A DNA stretch of 64,000 bases from Phoenix dactylifera (Eukaryota > Streptophyta > Magnoliopsida > Arecales > Arecaceae): contig NW_024067736.1 in NCBI RefSeq assembly GCF_009389715.1, positions 62,001-126,000 on the forward strand. The letters are read 5' to 3'. The translations under genes and the position numbers were made by a program. This document shows positions 13,001-25,373 of the stretch, piece by piece. Positions within the stretch are counted from its first letter, which is position 1; the number at the start of each line of letters is the position of its first letter. A model generated the notes under the pieces. That model was given only the letters and a program-made list of their open reading frames with translations. It did not search any database and was not told the origin of the DNA.

Positions 13001-16000
13001 AATCTGATTAAGATGCATACAAAATTTTTGAGTTGTGCACCAGATCCAAAGCTCAAATCCCCAGCTGGAATTGGGAGAACTTTTGGATCAACAATTGGGT
13101 CTGATACAGGATCCGTTGGTATTTCATTGGCTGATTCACGCAAAATGGCATTAAACATGGCAACATCTAATCTGGATGCACATTGTTCCATCACCTAATC
13201 AAAATGAAAGAAACCATAATTAACCTTCCAAAACAATCAAACATATAATATACCAAACATGAGTGATGAAGCGAAGAAGCAAAGGTTGCAGTTGGTCGGT
13301 TCCTACCATTCTTGCCAATACAGGTAAACAGCCACACTCATGCCCCCCAGCACGAACTGGACAGAGTCTGGTAAAAGCATCATGAAAAGCACTCTTCCAC
13401 AGGTTAATAGAAAAACTGCCTTGCTGTTGATCACCCAGAGCTGGACCCAACAATCTTCCATATCCTTTAGTAGTGTACATCTCTTCAGTTGGAGATTGCA
13501 TGTGTGGAGTCAATATCTGGAACATGATAACAAAAGATTTTTGCTAAGGCAAAGTTGAAAGAAAGTCTCAGACCTCAATCCAAATGGGCAGGAAATTTCA
13601 AATGATGTTCAAAAAAAAAAAAAATCTCAAGCAGGCAACAATATCAAAATTACTTTTGGTAATTTTCTTGACTAATGTTTGAAATCATAGAACAACTACA
13701 TCAGGTTGTACATTTATAGCATAATTAAATAGACGATCACAAAATATTGCAATGTCGTCAAAAATTATGTAAGCTTCAATGCGAAAAAAGCATATTACAT
13801 ATGCTACTAATAAAAATGGAAAGCTACACCTAGATAGCCATTAATGTACATGCATGCATGTAATGTGTGCTCTATTTTTGTTAATAAAAGAAAACAGCAA
13901 GATGGCCACCAACCTATGTGTCTTATACTACAACTGGGCATTTATATTTTTTTCCCTTTCACATTCCAGTTCTCCAAAGACTAGATGTTTCATGCTACTA
14001 AAGTTTTTGAAGACAGGATGAAAAGCAGAAACAACCATGAAGGTCTTTAACAGAATCCAACATTACCAAATTACGTTGCATATCCTACACAGATTTTGCA
14101 AAAAGCTTGAAAACTAGACATGTATATTGTCCTTACTCCTTACATTTCCTGAAGAAGACATAACTAGTTAAGGAGATTCTTCTTCTTTTGAGTTTGAATC
14201 AAGGTAAATAAACTGCCATATGAGGCCAGCCAAAAGAATATTGAAGCCTTGAATCTTATGTAATACATGATCAACAGCTGAAGCAACTTTAGGAGGGTTG
14301 CATGAAGCAAACTTCTTTCCATGTTTATATTGCCTCAAGGAAGAAGTTCCCACAACTCACAGCTTTTCAGAATTATCTTCCTGCCTGACAGCCTCCACGG
14401 ACACCCTATCTAACACTTCACAAACTACCCTTCAATTATCCAAGAATCTTTCCATACGCATGATATTCTTCTGATGCATAATTTCCAATAAACCCAAACC
14501 CTAATGATATCTCCTTCCTCATTAATTTAATATGAGTTCCATCTACCACTCTTGCAACAAGTGGCATATCACATTAACTACCATCAAGAAGTCTATTGTC
14601 AACCAACACGCATGAACTTTTCTTTTAACCCCAGTTTATGACATATTTCTCTTACATCAAAAGTCCGGATCCCATATATCTCACTCTAACGTCCTAAGAA
14701 TTCATGCACCACATAAGTAACCCGCCAAACTGCAGTAAGTTCCATACTTACACCTTACAATCAGCAAGACTAGCTGTCATCCATCATTACATAAAATCAA
14801 GTATTCTCAAGTCTATTACAATTCTAAGATGCTAGTTACATGCCAATTAAAAACAATGACTAGATACATAAATCCAAACAGAATAATATCGATGTAATGA
14901 TTTCAAGGCTCCACTCGATGCAAATCCAGTAAACCTTGCTCTTTGCTCTACCTAACACACATTTCATGATTTTGTAGCGCTTGCCATAGACATGTTTATA
15001 GGTGCCGATCTTCCAGAAGAGAAACCATTCTGTTGGATATGTTTTCTAATAAGAGTGGCAAATGAGTTCCTCTGGTGCTACATCTCATAACAGTAACATG
15101 TAATCACCAAATCTCTGTTATTTATTTGAAACAGGAAATTACAACCTTAAAAATGGAAAAATGACTGTTGGATGCTTTTTCTGGATGGAATTGTATGAGA
15201 AAATTGCTCTGATGGATGCCTAATCATTTAATATTAATTGATCATCCCTTTTTTTTGGGCATTGTATATAAATGTCTCCATGTGCTAGAGAACCACTTGC
15301 CTTATATAAGTTGACTACTACTTACCTATATATTCTCTGTATAATTTACATAGTACACGAATCATGCAGAGTATCTGGCAGCTAATGCTACAAATGCTCC
15401 AAGAAATATGCTAATGTCACAAAAAAATTATATATAATTTGCAATTTTACCTGCCACCATACTGATTCTATGATTCGGGCAAAGATCCAAGATTCGATCT
15501 TTTCCAGCGCAGCTGTAAATGTACTTGTCTCTTGCCAGTCATCTATCTGCTGCATAAAACCAAAAACTTTTGCTTGTCTGTTTCCAGCATTGTTCCTCCA
15601 TTTTAGTGGGGTCAATTTCCCTTCAGTTTTCTTTGCACCACCAATTGACTCAAAAGCTCTCATGGTTGGATTTAAGAGGGACATATTGCCAAATGTTTGA
15701 GAAATTATCTCTCTCAGGACAACTGTGTTTGATAGCCAGAAAGTCAACCTTAAATAAAACCAAATGGTTGTTAGTCTAGAAACAAGAAAATATATTAATA
15801 TCCTTAGCTAAAAAGTAATAGCTTATTTACCTTGGAACATCATTACCACATGATTTAGCAATCAATGCAAGGCCTGACACTGTGTTTTTTGCAACAGTGG
15901 CCCTCTTGTCCCGAGACCAGTGCTTGCAAGCATGAATATATAGCCTTGAAAGACGCCGGGCAGGTGTGTGGACCTTATGAGCTGAACTTCCATGTTCTGG

Positions 16001-16633
16001 TACCATGGAATAGAGAGAAATCTCAAGAGCAGCTACTTCTCTGAGCTCCTCCTCGAGTTTCTTCATTCTTTGTTCCATCTCATTGATTTTTTTATTTGTA
16101 CTGGCTCTGTCATCATCTGGATTATTCTCTTCTGCATCAACTGTTTCTTCATCTGTTTCAACACTCTGATCACAATTTGGAGCCTCATCCAAGATATCTA
16201 TCTCTTTAACCTCTTCAATGGTCTTACCATTAGTTCCTTCAGATAACTCTGATGAAGGTCTAGAAGGGATCTTCACATTCTCTGGTTTCTTATTATTGAT
16301 GGTCTTAGGTGTTGAAGCAGCTTCATTTGGTTTTTGAGATTTCCTTTGACTGTTATTTGACATTTTAAATTGCAGTTTTTTGGATTCTGGATGATTGGTA
16401 ACAACTCTTGATGCATGAGGACGATTTTCTGCTGATTCCTTTTTTGTGAGTCTTTTGGGAACCCTTGAAACTCTTTTTACCTTGTTATCTCCATTACTCT
16501 GAGCCTCCCCTTGAGATGAAAGAGAATCACTTGCAGGCTCATAATTTGATTTTCCTTCCTTTCCCTGTTTGACTTCTTTTTCCACATCACTCGAACGGTA
16601 ATCTCTTTCCTCTCCATTTTCTTTGGCACCCAT
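10043..16633 (-). CDS. plant 'nucleolar protein gar2-related' type protein (At2g42320/At3g57780 family)
   Basis: Seven coding exons on the minus strand: 16633-15831, 15748-15451, 13516-13307, 13194-13021, 11882-11712, 11633-11520 and 10378-10043. All have GT-AG borders and join in frame to 701 aa. Residues 1-175 are charged and low-complexity, with acidic runs such as ETDEETVDAEEN, and are probably disordered. A coiled coil (about 182-205, MEQRMKKLEEELREVAALE) leads into the conserved block VPEHGSSAHKVHTPARRLSR. The helical C-terminal half keeps family hallmarks: GGHECGCLPVLARM, LPIPAGDLSFGSGAQL, IGSWSRWLTDLFGI, CNFTPDEFCPDPVP and GYTSDEDLDDLDSPL. I recall Arabidopsis At2g42320 and At3g57780 as close relatives and IPGA1-type proteins as more distant ones. 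The 'gar2' name is historical and the biochemical role is not evident from sequence. The gene looks intact. Confidence 0.85.
10379..11519 (-). other. intron 6 of the gar2-related gene
   Basis: About 1.1 kb between the exon ending at 11520 and the last coding exon starting at 10378. The acceptor is a good pyrimidine tract ending TTGCAG. Nothing else is seen in it. Confidence 0.7.
11883..13020 (-). other. intron 4 of the gar2-related gene
   Basis: About 1.1 kb between the exon ending at 13021 and the exon starting at 11882. It is AT-rich, with no element ends or open frames of note. Confidence 0.7.
13517..15450 (-). other. intron 2 of the gar2-related gene
   Basis: A 1.9-kb intron between the exons ending at 15451 and starting at 13516. 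The 14340-14760 part has less biased composition and may be an old repeat remnant, but its minus-strand translation is broken by many stops and is not recognisable. Confidence 0.6.
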
Positions 16634-17399
16634 TTCACAGGGACTTGAATTAATTAGAACACTTCAGACCTGCGCATGTCAATGGCATGATCTCTAACCA
16701 TATCTTTAGATAGTTAAGAAACAGAACCTGCATTTAAAGTACTTACTGTAGTACTTGGAATATGACCTTGTGTCTGAGGCTTTAAGCCTAAATTTTCAAT
16801 GTGAGCTTCAAATTATTGTCTCCTTATTAATTGAATGTCGGGAGCCTACTTAAGCTTTCACATGTCAAACTTGAGTGTAATCAAAGGAACAGTAGATTGC
16901 CTGATAAAGGCATTTCACGCTTGTGTACTATGAGTTGCTTTTCATGCACCTTCTGCAACCTGAAATGAACATTGGGTGATCCTTGAGCATTCCCAGTGAG
17001 CCTGAAATACCTGCAAATGCAAGGTAAATCAAACATTTCCAGCAGCTATTCCAAAGTAAAAGACAAACTAATAATCGGTAATCATGAAATTACATGATAT
17101 GGTTCTTAAGTTGCAAGAATAAAACAATATAAGCACTGAAACTTCAAACAAGATGAACTCGCAAAATATAATAGTGCACACCCTTTGACAAGACAACATG
17201 AGACCCTAAGTAACAACGATACTACGATAATCGGCTGGTTGACATATCGTTTTTTTTTTTTGGATTCTTCACTTTGATTTTTTTGATTTTTATGTTAGGT
17301 TAAGTTAAGTATGAGCAATTAATAAAACAATATAGATGAAGAACATAAAATTTTCAAATTAAATCAAACATACATAAACACTCTCAAATACTAATTTGA

Positions 17400-17610
17400 T
17401 GATGAGGTGGCACTGAAAGCCTCTGCACCTGTGGCACAAAGGCCAAGGACATCAGAAGCACCTGGAACCTCGGTTGAGTGACCATATGTGGAAGGACTTC
17501 CAGACTGTCGAACGACCGTCACCAGTACGAGCTAAAAACGTTCACCATATTGGTGAACGTTTATATGTAACCGTCCGTACGGCTACCGACCAGGTCGGCA
17601 GACCGCTAGG
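17400..17610 (-). repeat. GC-rich island with three palindromes and a coding-like tail
   Basis: In an AT-rich intron, this stretch carries a 12-bp perfect inverted repeat with a 3-base loop (17536-17562, arms AAACGTTCACCA). Two shorter palindromes follow in 17568-17600, around ccgtacgg and ccgacc-a-ggtcgg. Adjacent minus-strand sequence is open for about 40 codons and ends SATSSSN-stop near 17394. It looks like a decayed transposon or captured coding end; the source is not recognised. Confidence 0.4.
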
Positions 17611-19517
17611 TTTAATAAAATAAGCAGTTTAGATGCCTCAATATTCCATGTAAAATTTAGATTGGAGTTCCCAAAAACCCAAGATGAAGACCTATAAACG
17701 GGGGGAGGGGGGTTTTAAAACTAGATCAATTCTTCATTGGACTTTTAAACATAATTGGAGTAATCTGAATAATATAAGATTTGATATAAAATACAAGAAG
17801 GAACAGCAGATAAGCACAAATGAATGCTCAGAGATTAAATAGGTCCTTGAATAAATTTCAGATTTTATGTTTCACCTACAATTTTCTACAGATATGAACC
17901 TATAAGGAACTTCACAAATGCAGAATGGTCCATAAACTTTGATTTTGCACCCCGGAAATGACAAAAGGTTGGTTCACCCAAAATTATTGGCTGAATTATA
18001 GCTGGCTAAAAATAATGTATCTATCAACATAAAATCATTGATAGAACCAAAAATTCAGTTAAAAGTAATTAATTATAAAAATCAGTAGAAATAATTTGTC
18101 AAATAATTAGCTGAGCATAAAGTGCAATGCACATGCCATTTTTTGATTTCCCAAAAACCTAGAGAACGGGAGGGCATAATATAATAGGAACAGAAAGCAA
18201 TCTTTTATTTACAGCAACCACATGATGCCAGTTTGGCATTCTATATATAAAGAAAAGCTTCAGAACAAAGCTTAAAGTGATGAACTAGATTCTACCAGGT
18301 CGTTGAAAAATATAGACATCACATTGTTTATGCAGACCAAATCTGCCGTACTAGAACATACTTCTGGACCAGATAGTATGTCGGGCAATGTTTCAACTCA
18401 ATGTTACATGTTTAATATTGGACTGGAAAAAAAAAAGCATATGGAGAACTAGGACTGATATCAAGTATTTCTATCTGTACTGCAATCCAATGAATTCATA
18501 TAGTTTCCCCTTTCCACTGATCTTCTTTCTTTTATAATACATATTAGGTTGGGAAAACAAATCCTCTAGTCAAACCTTTTTAACTTCTCTCAACCATGTA
18601 TGACAAAACCACAGTTAACTAGAATAGGCAGATAATTATCGGAACTCTATGTGATTATATAGTGCTTCTTTAAACAATTTGGCGCTCTATAGACTAAGAA
18701 GTTGATCCAGACTGATGAGATCTACAGCTTAATTCATGTTCACTTCTTTTGAAACTAGTGTTTGAAGTATCATCCTAGGGGAGCCGATTTAACCTGGTTT
18801 CTTGCAATACCTAAACAGCAAAGCATAAGGTCGGGAGGTGATAAAACTTGAATAAGGCTATGGGTAAACCCTGAGACATAATGTGAAAGCTTTAAGGATT
18901 TTCCTTTATACATAAATTATATCTATATGAAATATGGAATGTCGCAAAAATAAGCTGGACTTTGTTAATGTATAGAACTTTGGGGAGTAAGGATGTAAGA
19001 CTACATTTGGAGGGAAATCCATGAAGCAGACGGAAATAGTGTCAACAGAGACTTCTGCAACAGTTTTAATGAATTGAGTTGGTTCTAAAGTAAATTTTGC
19101 AGTGATGGGAAACAAGTTTCTTCCTCATTTGTAGGACAAGCTATATCATTGCAACATTAACCTTCAACAGATAAGAGAAAACTGAACTTCTTTATGCATA
19201 AACATGCATAGTACTGGTATCTAACCTTACTACCATGAAGATCTAAATAGGCATAGGCTTTGGGGGATACAAAATCATAGATATCTTAGTAATTATGCAG
19301 ATTAAAGAATTAATTTGATCCAGTACTTGAACAAGATCTAATAAAGAATAAGGAATAGTAACAGTTACTTACTCCACTGAAACATTTCGAAAAGAACAAA
19401 CGATAACTAGAAGCCACAAAGCAAGGTAACCAGAACACTTATTATGCGGACTAAAAGCAAGCATCTATTCTAAAGCAGTTCTGGAATACTTGCAACCATC
19501 AGACTTAAATTTTTAGC

Positions 19518-19845
19518 TAGTTCAGATCCTAACGAGCAATTAAATGAATGGGTCCAAAAGTATATAAGCACCATGAGAGTCCTTAACCTATCCGATGTAG
19601 AACTATTATTCTTCAACACCCCCTCTTATGTGTAAAGCCTGAGGGATGGAACCCGGAACAAGAGGTGACACGTGGATTAGTAAATGGGAGTGTGGAGATT
19701 TTGGTAGGTAAGAAAGGTCAGTAGACTCTAATACCATGTTAAGATTCTATCTAAAAACCAGAGCAATTAGATGGATGGGCCCAAAAGTATACAAGAACCA
19801 TAAGAGTCCTTAACCTATCTGATGTGGGAGTATTACTCCTCAACA
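19518..19845 (-). mobile_element. TRIM-type LTR element (minus orientation)
   Basis: Two similar terminal segments lie in direct orientation. The right one is 19737-19845 and the left about 19518-19618. On the minus strand both start TGTTGA and share a block around GGTTAAGGACTCT, ATACTTTTGG and CCCAT. On the minus strand the right segment ends ...TTAACA and is followed at once by TGGTATTAGAG, a match to the initiator-Met tRNA primer-binding site. The internal region is only about 118 bp with no coding capacity, which defines a terminal-repeat retrotransposon in miniature. No clear 5-bp duplication is left. Confidence 0.65.
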
Positions 19846-19930
19846 CAAATCTATAATACATAGGTCCAAAAAAGCAGAATCAAAAAAATCTTACCGAATG
19901 GTGACCCTATATTTTGTTTTCTTGTCATAG

Positions 19931-20066
19931 TACAATATCAAGAAACTTAGGTTCACTGATCGAAGTCCCACGTTTGTAACTCAAAATATAGTCATAGCAT
20001 GTACAATATCAAGAAACTTAGGTTCACTGATCGGAGTCCCACGTTTGTAACTCAAAACATAGCCAA
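19931..20066. repeat. short tandem duplication, about 72-bp unit
   Basis: The block beginning TACAATATCAAGAAACTTAG and running through the ACGTTTGTAACTCAAAA segment occurs twice in direct tandem with one or two differences. It lies directly beside the longer 163-bp duplication. Confidence 0.7.
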
Positions 20067-20380
20067 CAGTTGTGCCTCTGGACTCGCTAGGAATAACAAA
20101 TAGAAGCTCCCCTGAGGCCTTGGCTTCCAACCTGAAGCCAAATCTAGGTCAGATACAGATCAAAACAATCTTCCAAACAGAAGCATCGGCTACCATAACG
20201 ACGTGAACAAAGGAGTAAAAAAGCGCCAACAGTTGTGACTCTGGACTTGCTAGAAATAACAAATAGAAACTCCCTGGGGCCTTGGCTTCCAACCTGACGC
20301 CAAATCTAGGTCACATACAGACCCAAACAATCTTCCAAACAGAAGCATCGGCTACCATAACGAGGAGAACAAAGAAGTAA
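20062..20380. repeat. tandem duplication, 163-bp period
   Basis: Copy 1 (20062-20224) and copy 2 (20225-about 20380) both start GCCAACAGTTGTG and share the same order of blocks through AGAAGCATCGGCTACCATAACGA. A handful of substitutions separate them, so the duplication is recent. It lies in the predicted first leader intron of the gar2-related gene. Confidence 0.8.
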
Positions 20381-21092
20381 AAAAGCCTCATGATCAGCTC
20401 TATCTAGTTGCATTATAACCAAAGAAATCAAAGTCCAAACTGCCAAAATAAACAGAAAATGAAATGCGATCCAGGAGATTAAAGCGTCGGATTATGGATC
20501 CGCTGAATGAAAAAAAATTCAGGCTCTCAAACTCAAGAAACGATCGGATTTCTCCACATGCTATTCAAAAACCGAATGCAAATCCATAGACCTCTTAAAT
20601 CTACTCAAACACCAACAGAGAAACAAGAAGCAAGCCAAAATACATCAAAACTAGCAAAAGGCAGCTCCAATCCAATTCGAACTCAAACCTTTCTAGCCTC
20701 CACTTCAGCAAACTCAACTTCTCAACCAAATGAGGACACAAGAGAAATCAAATGGCACAAGATTTCAAGAAATGCTACTCGGAAGCGCCGTGATCGAGCT
20801 ATCCAGATCTTCCAAGAATTTGAATAGATTAAAAAAAGGAAGAAAAAAATGATGATTCTTCTAAGAATCAAGAAAAGGTGGAGGCGGAGACAATCAGAAA
20901 GCTTGGGCAAAAGAGATGAAGCGAGAGAGAGAGAGAGAGAGTTACGCACCGGAAAGAGTTTTTTCTGTTCTCGTTTCCCCTTCTTAGCTTCCTCCACTGC
21001 CGAAGCTTCGGACGAAAGACTCCGCCCCCGACATTTAAATTAAAAATGCCGCAGAGGGAACTTCCCGGCGGACTTCGCACACTTCTATTGTA

Positions 21093-21105
21093 CTATATTT
21101 TATCG
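21093..21105 (-). promoter_or_regulatory. candidate TATA box of the gar2-related gene
   Basis: The minus strand reads GATAAAATATAGT here, about 30 bases upstream of the GC-rich sequence that would be the first leader exon. This fits the position of a TATA element relative to a start site near 21.06-21.07 kb. It is not proven, because AT-rich matches are common in plant DNA. Confidence 0.35.
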
Positions 21106-21109
21106 CAGG

Positions 21110-23573
21110 GTCGAGATCCGAAATCTCCAGCTCTCTCTCTCTCGCGTTCTGCGTCGCTCTGAAGCTTATAGACGCGAGTGCATCCAGAACTGAGGGAGAT
21201 GAGAGAGTGAGAGCGGGAGTGCGGGAGTTGTTTAGAGGGAAGCAGGTCCGGTCACCGCGAGGTAGACTTGCCCACCGAGGAAATAAAAAAATAAAAATAA
21301 ATTACTCAATCATTAAATAATTCTTGAATTGCCCATCTCTCCTTCATTATTACACTCTATTCTTAGTTTTGTATACAAATATATATTATTAAAGTCCTAT
21401 CTTTTTTTAAATTTTTTTGTCTAGTGCTCAATTTTTTTTTTGTTTGGTGGAACTGGTTCTCAATCTTTGAGGGTGGGTCTCATTGGAGCGAGTGGTTGCG
21501 AGAGCCGTCTGCAGGTGACCGGGGAAGGGTGTCGGTGGACGGAAAGCGAGAGGTAGTTGGCGGTAACTTTTAACAACGGAATGGCCTTTAGACACAAATG
21601 CCCTCGGATATTCATGAAACCACGGAAATGCCACGGCCTTTCCCCGGTTGGAATACGTCACATCGTACGGTGGGAAGGTTTTGAACACGTCTGGACCATC
21701 GAAAAAAATTGTACGAACCACTTTGACATGGACGTATGGGTGATGAAACAGTATTCAGTACTCCATTACGGGTATCAAATGATGTGGGTGAACCAGATTG
21801 GTCGGCAATAGAGACAAATATAAATATCTGGCTAATATCTATTATGTTTGCAATCATATTTATTCTTATATTACTATCTAATTTATTTTTTAAATATTCA
21901 ATTATATTTATAATCATATTTAATTTTATATAATGCTCATAATATTTTTTAAAAAAATAAATAATTATATTAACATGTTACTTTCTCAATTTAGCTTTTA
22001 TTGGATAGATTTTTTGATTTTATAATTACAAAATTTAACTATTTGATTTATATTTGTACTTTTCACTATATATTATGTATCCATGTTTATTTTAAATAAA
22101 TATGGCATCCGATTAAATATGGGCATTCACATCCATATTATATTGATATCTGTTTCCTATTCAATCAATTTTCAGTCTTATTAAATCAAATTAACAATGG
22201 ACAGGGGGAACCATGTCAAAATACTTCGTCTTCTCCTAGTTTGAGTCAATTATCATTCAACAGTACTTCTTTTGAAGTCGCTAATTAGCTTAATGGCACT
22301 TAGGACCGATCCCTGCTGTTACATTGGACTGATCAATAAAATAGAGAATCAATGGAAGAATCCACAGCAGTACTCTTGTTGTGTCTATCATATCTGTACA
22401 TGAAAATTGTAATTCATAAGGGTCATTGGATCTCACTCCATACTCCTGTGCAGTGCAAAAGACTATTTTAATTTATGTATATCATAGTGAAGTCAATGTA
22501 TCACAGTAGATTTGTTTTCTGGCATTCAAGTTGATGATGCTTGAATGCTGCATTTCTTCTAATTGACAGCCAACACATTGCAACTTGATAGAGGCTTGTG
22601 TCCATCTAAGAGTATATAGCAGGATCCATCTCTCTCTCTTTTCTTCTTTAGCTTTGTAATAGTGTCTGATTATGTTTATTGCTAGAATTTGATTATTTCA
22701 TAAAATGTTTGGTGTTATCTTCCAATACACCAGGTCACAACAACTAGAAGGAAATACCCAAATGATATTATAAGGGCAAAAGGATCACAAATTAAATTTA
22801 ATGCCCCATCAATCCAACAAGCAACATCACTGCATGTTGGTAATTAGCATGGTGTGGTTGAGTTGTGTGCTTTTGACAAAATGCAAAAAAATACAAGGAA
22901 GATTGTATTCCAAATATTTTATCGTACGAACTTATCGTACGATACTGTTCAAGTATCAAAAACAATTGCAGTATCAATATTGAGTTGTTTCTCATTTTTG
23001 AAGGTGTTTGCAATTATTTCAACATGAATTTAAGGTTCATATACAAGGATAAAATAAAATGGCATCCTAGCTTTAATTAGAAAAGTGTAATGGCAGGATT
23101 TTTTTTTTAAAAAAAAAAGTTATTGTACTTTGCCCAATCACTATTTATTCCTGATGATAACATGATGCTCGTGAGGTATATCAAGTTTTAACCATTGGCT
23201 CATGGATTACACAAATATCCTATAAATTCTACCATTCCTCTCAAACCATATCAGCACAAGGAATTGACAAGGATAAAGTAATGCCAAGGATAAAGCAAGG
23301 TTGGTGGCATTTGTGGCTGGTAGCGTCCGTTTGTTGGAACAAACAATACACAGTAGCCGTAAAACCTCCGCAAGGCAAATGATAGGAAGGCTGATGGATC
23401 CGTGTGAAAGGTGTTAAACCGTCGAAATCATCTCCAAACCTAGTTCTGGTATTCTTAGAAAGCACTGAAATGCTAAAAGAAAAATTCGGATGGTGACAAT
23501 CTAAATGAAGCATACTCAAACTTATGACCCATACACGTCATTGTTATAGAGGGTGAGGATGTTTCTTAGTATT
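21110..23573. other. intergenic, no gene seen
   Basis: The part at 21440-21740 is less AT-rich and has overlapping short open frames on both strands, none recognisable. The rest is AT-rich. A small repeated palindromic motif TATCGTACGA occurs twice at about 22919-22943. Confidence 0.5.
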
Positions 23574-23968
23574 TGTGAGGTTTTGTACAGCGCGTCTAGT
23601 CCTACATTAAATACACAATCGATAGATTTGGATCCGTATACAAAGATAAAAAAATTTAAATAATATCTTTTAATTAATTTTTTTGGATAAAGTTGTAAGT
23701 TATTACAAATGATATTTGAGCAGATCTAGTCCATGGCTATATGAGTCTATTTAGGTTGGTTACGATTTTTATGATTGCATTTGAGTAGATTTGGACTCTT
23801 AACCTGGTGACGGTGCTATGGTTTAAACAGATGGAGGATATATGAGGATTTGTAAGAATATATGCGTAGTCCTACATCAGCTATGTACTAGATAAATCTT
23901 GGTTACTTATACGGAGCCAAAGAACCAAAATAATATCTCTAGCTAGTTTTTGGATAAAGTCCTTATAA
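23574..23968 (+). mobile_element. TRIM-type LTR element, copy A
   Basis: Two related terminal segments, 23574-23707 and 23841-about 23968, both start T-TGAGG-TTTGTA. They share TAGTCCTACAT, an AATAATATCTxTAxxTAxTTTTTxGGATAAAGT block and an end near TTATTACA. Just after the first copy comes TGATATTTGAGCAGATC, a degenerate form of the Met-tRNA primer-binding site TGGTATCAGAGC. There is no coding capacity. The flanks show no clean 5-bp duplication. Confidence 0.6.
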
Positions 23969-25363
23969 TATTTATAGAAGATATTGAGAATTGAATTTTA
24001 AGAAATATATATTTAATTAAAATTGAAGGAAGAATAATTTTGGCTTCACGGATTCATGGATTATCTTGTACCAAATGATCTCGAGTGAATGTAAGGTGTA
24101 TTCGTGGATTTCCTAGCAAAATTATCTGTGTCCTTTCCATATATGACCCAGAAAAAAAATAAAAATACTTGGTATTTTCTCGGATCCAAAATCCGAAAAA
24201 CTCATATAGAATATTTTCCGGTTTTCACGATAATTTCAAGTTCAATTATGCAGCGGATGAGATTTCCATGCACTCAGAAGTTAAGTTGCGGTGAGCCTAT
24301 GGCAGGCTACTATCTAGGTTGCTGATCGTGCATCTGTTTGAAGATACGAAAAGCTCAGTTGGCATCATGGGATTGGATGGCATCTAACGAGGACCCGAGC
24401 ACCGAGTCCCACCAAAAAGATAAGCCCAGTACATATAACAACGTCTTCGCATCGTAGCTTCTCTATTTAGACCCTTGCAGTTATATATATTTGGTAGCTC
24501 CACTTATGTGAGCGAGAAAAAACACGTTACGTTGTTGTTTTTATTTTTTTTTAAAAAAATTGAGATTTATTCAGTACAAAATAATTTAATTTATTATAGT
24601 CTTGGATGTAGGCAGCTGTAATTCTTGACGAATACACAGGATTTGTTACCATTAGTTTATTAGTACTGTACATGTTGGGTCTTACGGACCTCCAAACTCC
24701 AACTTAAAGAAAGTATTACGAATATTATATAGGATTTGATTTAATTATGTACAATATGTATTTTTTTATTATTGATGCATATTGTGTAAAAATTGATTCT
24801 GTCGTATTATATAGAGTTTGATTCTGTATAATAAGTATTTTTCGTTCTTGATGCACATTATGTAAAATTTAATTCTATCGCGGAATTTAATTCTATACAA
24901 TATGTATTTTTCATTTTTAATATTGTGTGGGATATGATTTTTTTTATTTTTTGGTATATATATATATGGCTGTTTCATGAATAAAATAAAGAAAACTTCT
25001 CCTCCTTGGTGGAAAAAAAAATTATCATGGTGTTTTCAAATTACATCTTTCTTTTAGACGAGCAAAGTCCATGCCATTCTAATGCTATTCCAGAAATTTT
25101 TAACAAACAAATATAGAAATACTTTATAAAATATGAATTTCAAAGCACAATTATTTTTATTTTCCACTCGCCCTTGGCTTCGCGTACCACGAAAAGAACA
25201 TGCCACTTCACTCGTCACACTTTCAAACATTAGGATTGTTATTTTTATTTCGATGCTGAACCAAAATTGGACCGGGAGGGGCTTGAAAGCATTTTCCTTG
25301 TAAATACGAGGGCAATATCGTACCTACGTGGCAGTGAGAGACATTAGGGTGCGTAGAATCGAA
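23969..25363. other. AT-rich intergenic, no gene seen
   Basis: Low-complexity AT-rich sequence. At 24700-24920 three imperfect copies of a TTTGATTCTxTATAATAxGTATTTTTxxTT-like unit follow one another. No protein is recognisable. Confidence 0.5.
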
Positions 25364-25373
25364 CCTTTTGACG
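25364..25373. repeat. target-site duplication, left copy (Mutator-like element)
   Basis: CCTTTTGACG occurs here and again at 26267-26276, flanking the inverted-repeat element. A 9-bp duplication is typical of Mutator-like elements; the tenth base may be chance. Confidence 0.8.

Larger units (their letters stand above)
16634..21070 (-). other. spliced 5' leader of the gar2-related gene (predicted)
   Basis: No coding exon is found upstream of the ATG at 16633, but splice-like signals on the minus strand suggest a long leader. An acceptor TGCGCAG lies just before 16669, and an acceptor TTTGCAG just before 17010. A donor CCG|GTGCGTAAC sits at 20950/20949, after a GC-rich exon-like stretch (about 20950-21070). 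The introns hold a TRIM element (19518-19845), a 163-bp tandem duplication and a hairpin-rich GC island. Transcript data would be decisive. Confidence 0.45.

Noticed and set aside
14340-14760. Possible coding-like remnant in intron 2 of the gar2-related gene
   Set aside because: The minus-strand translation is broken by many stops and matches no family I know.
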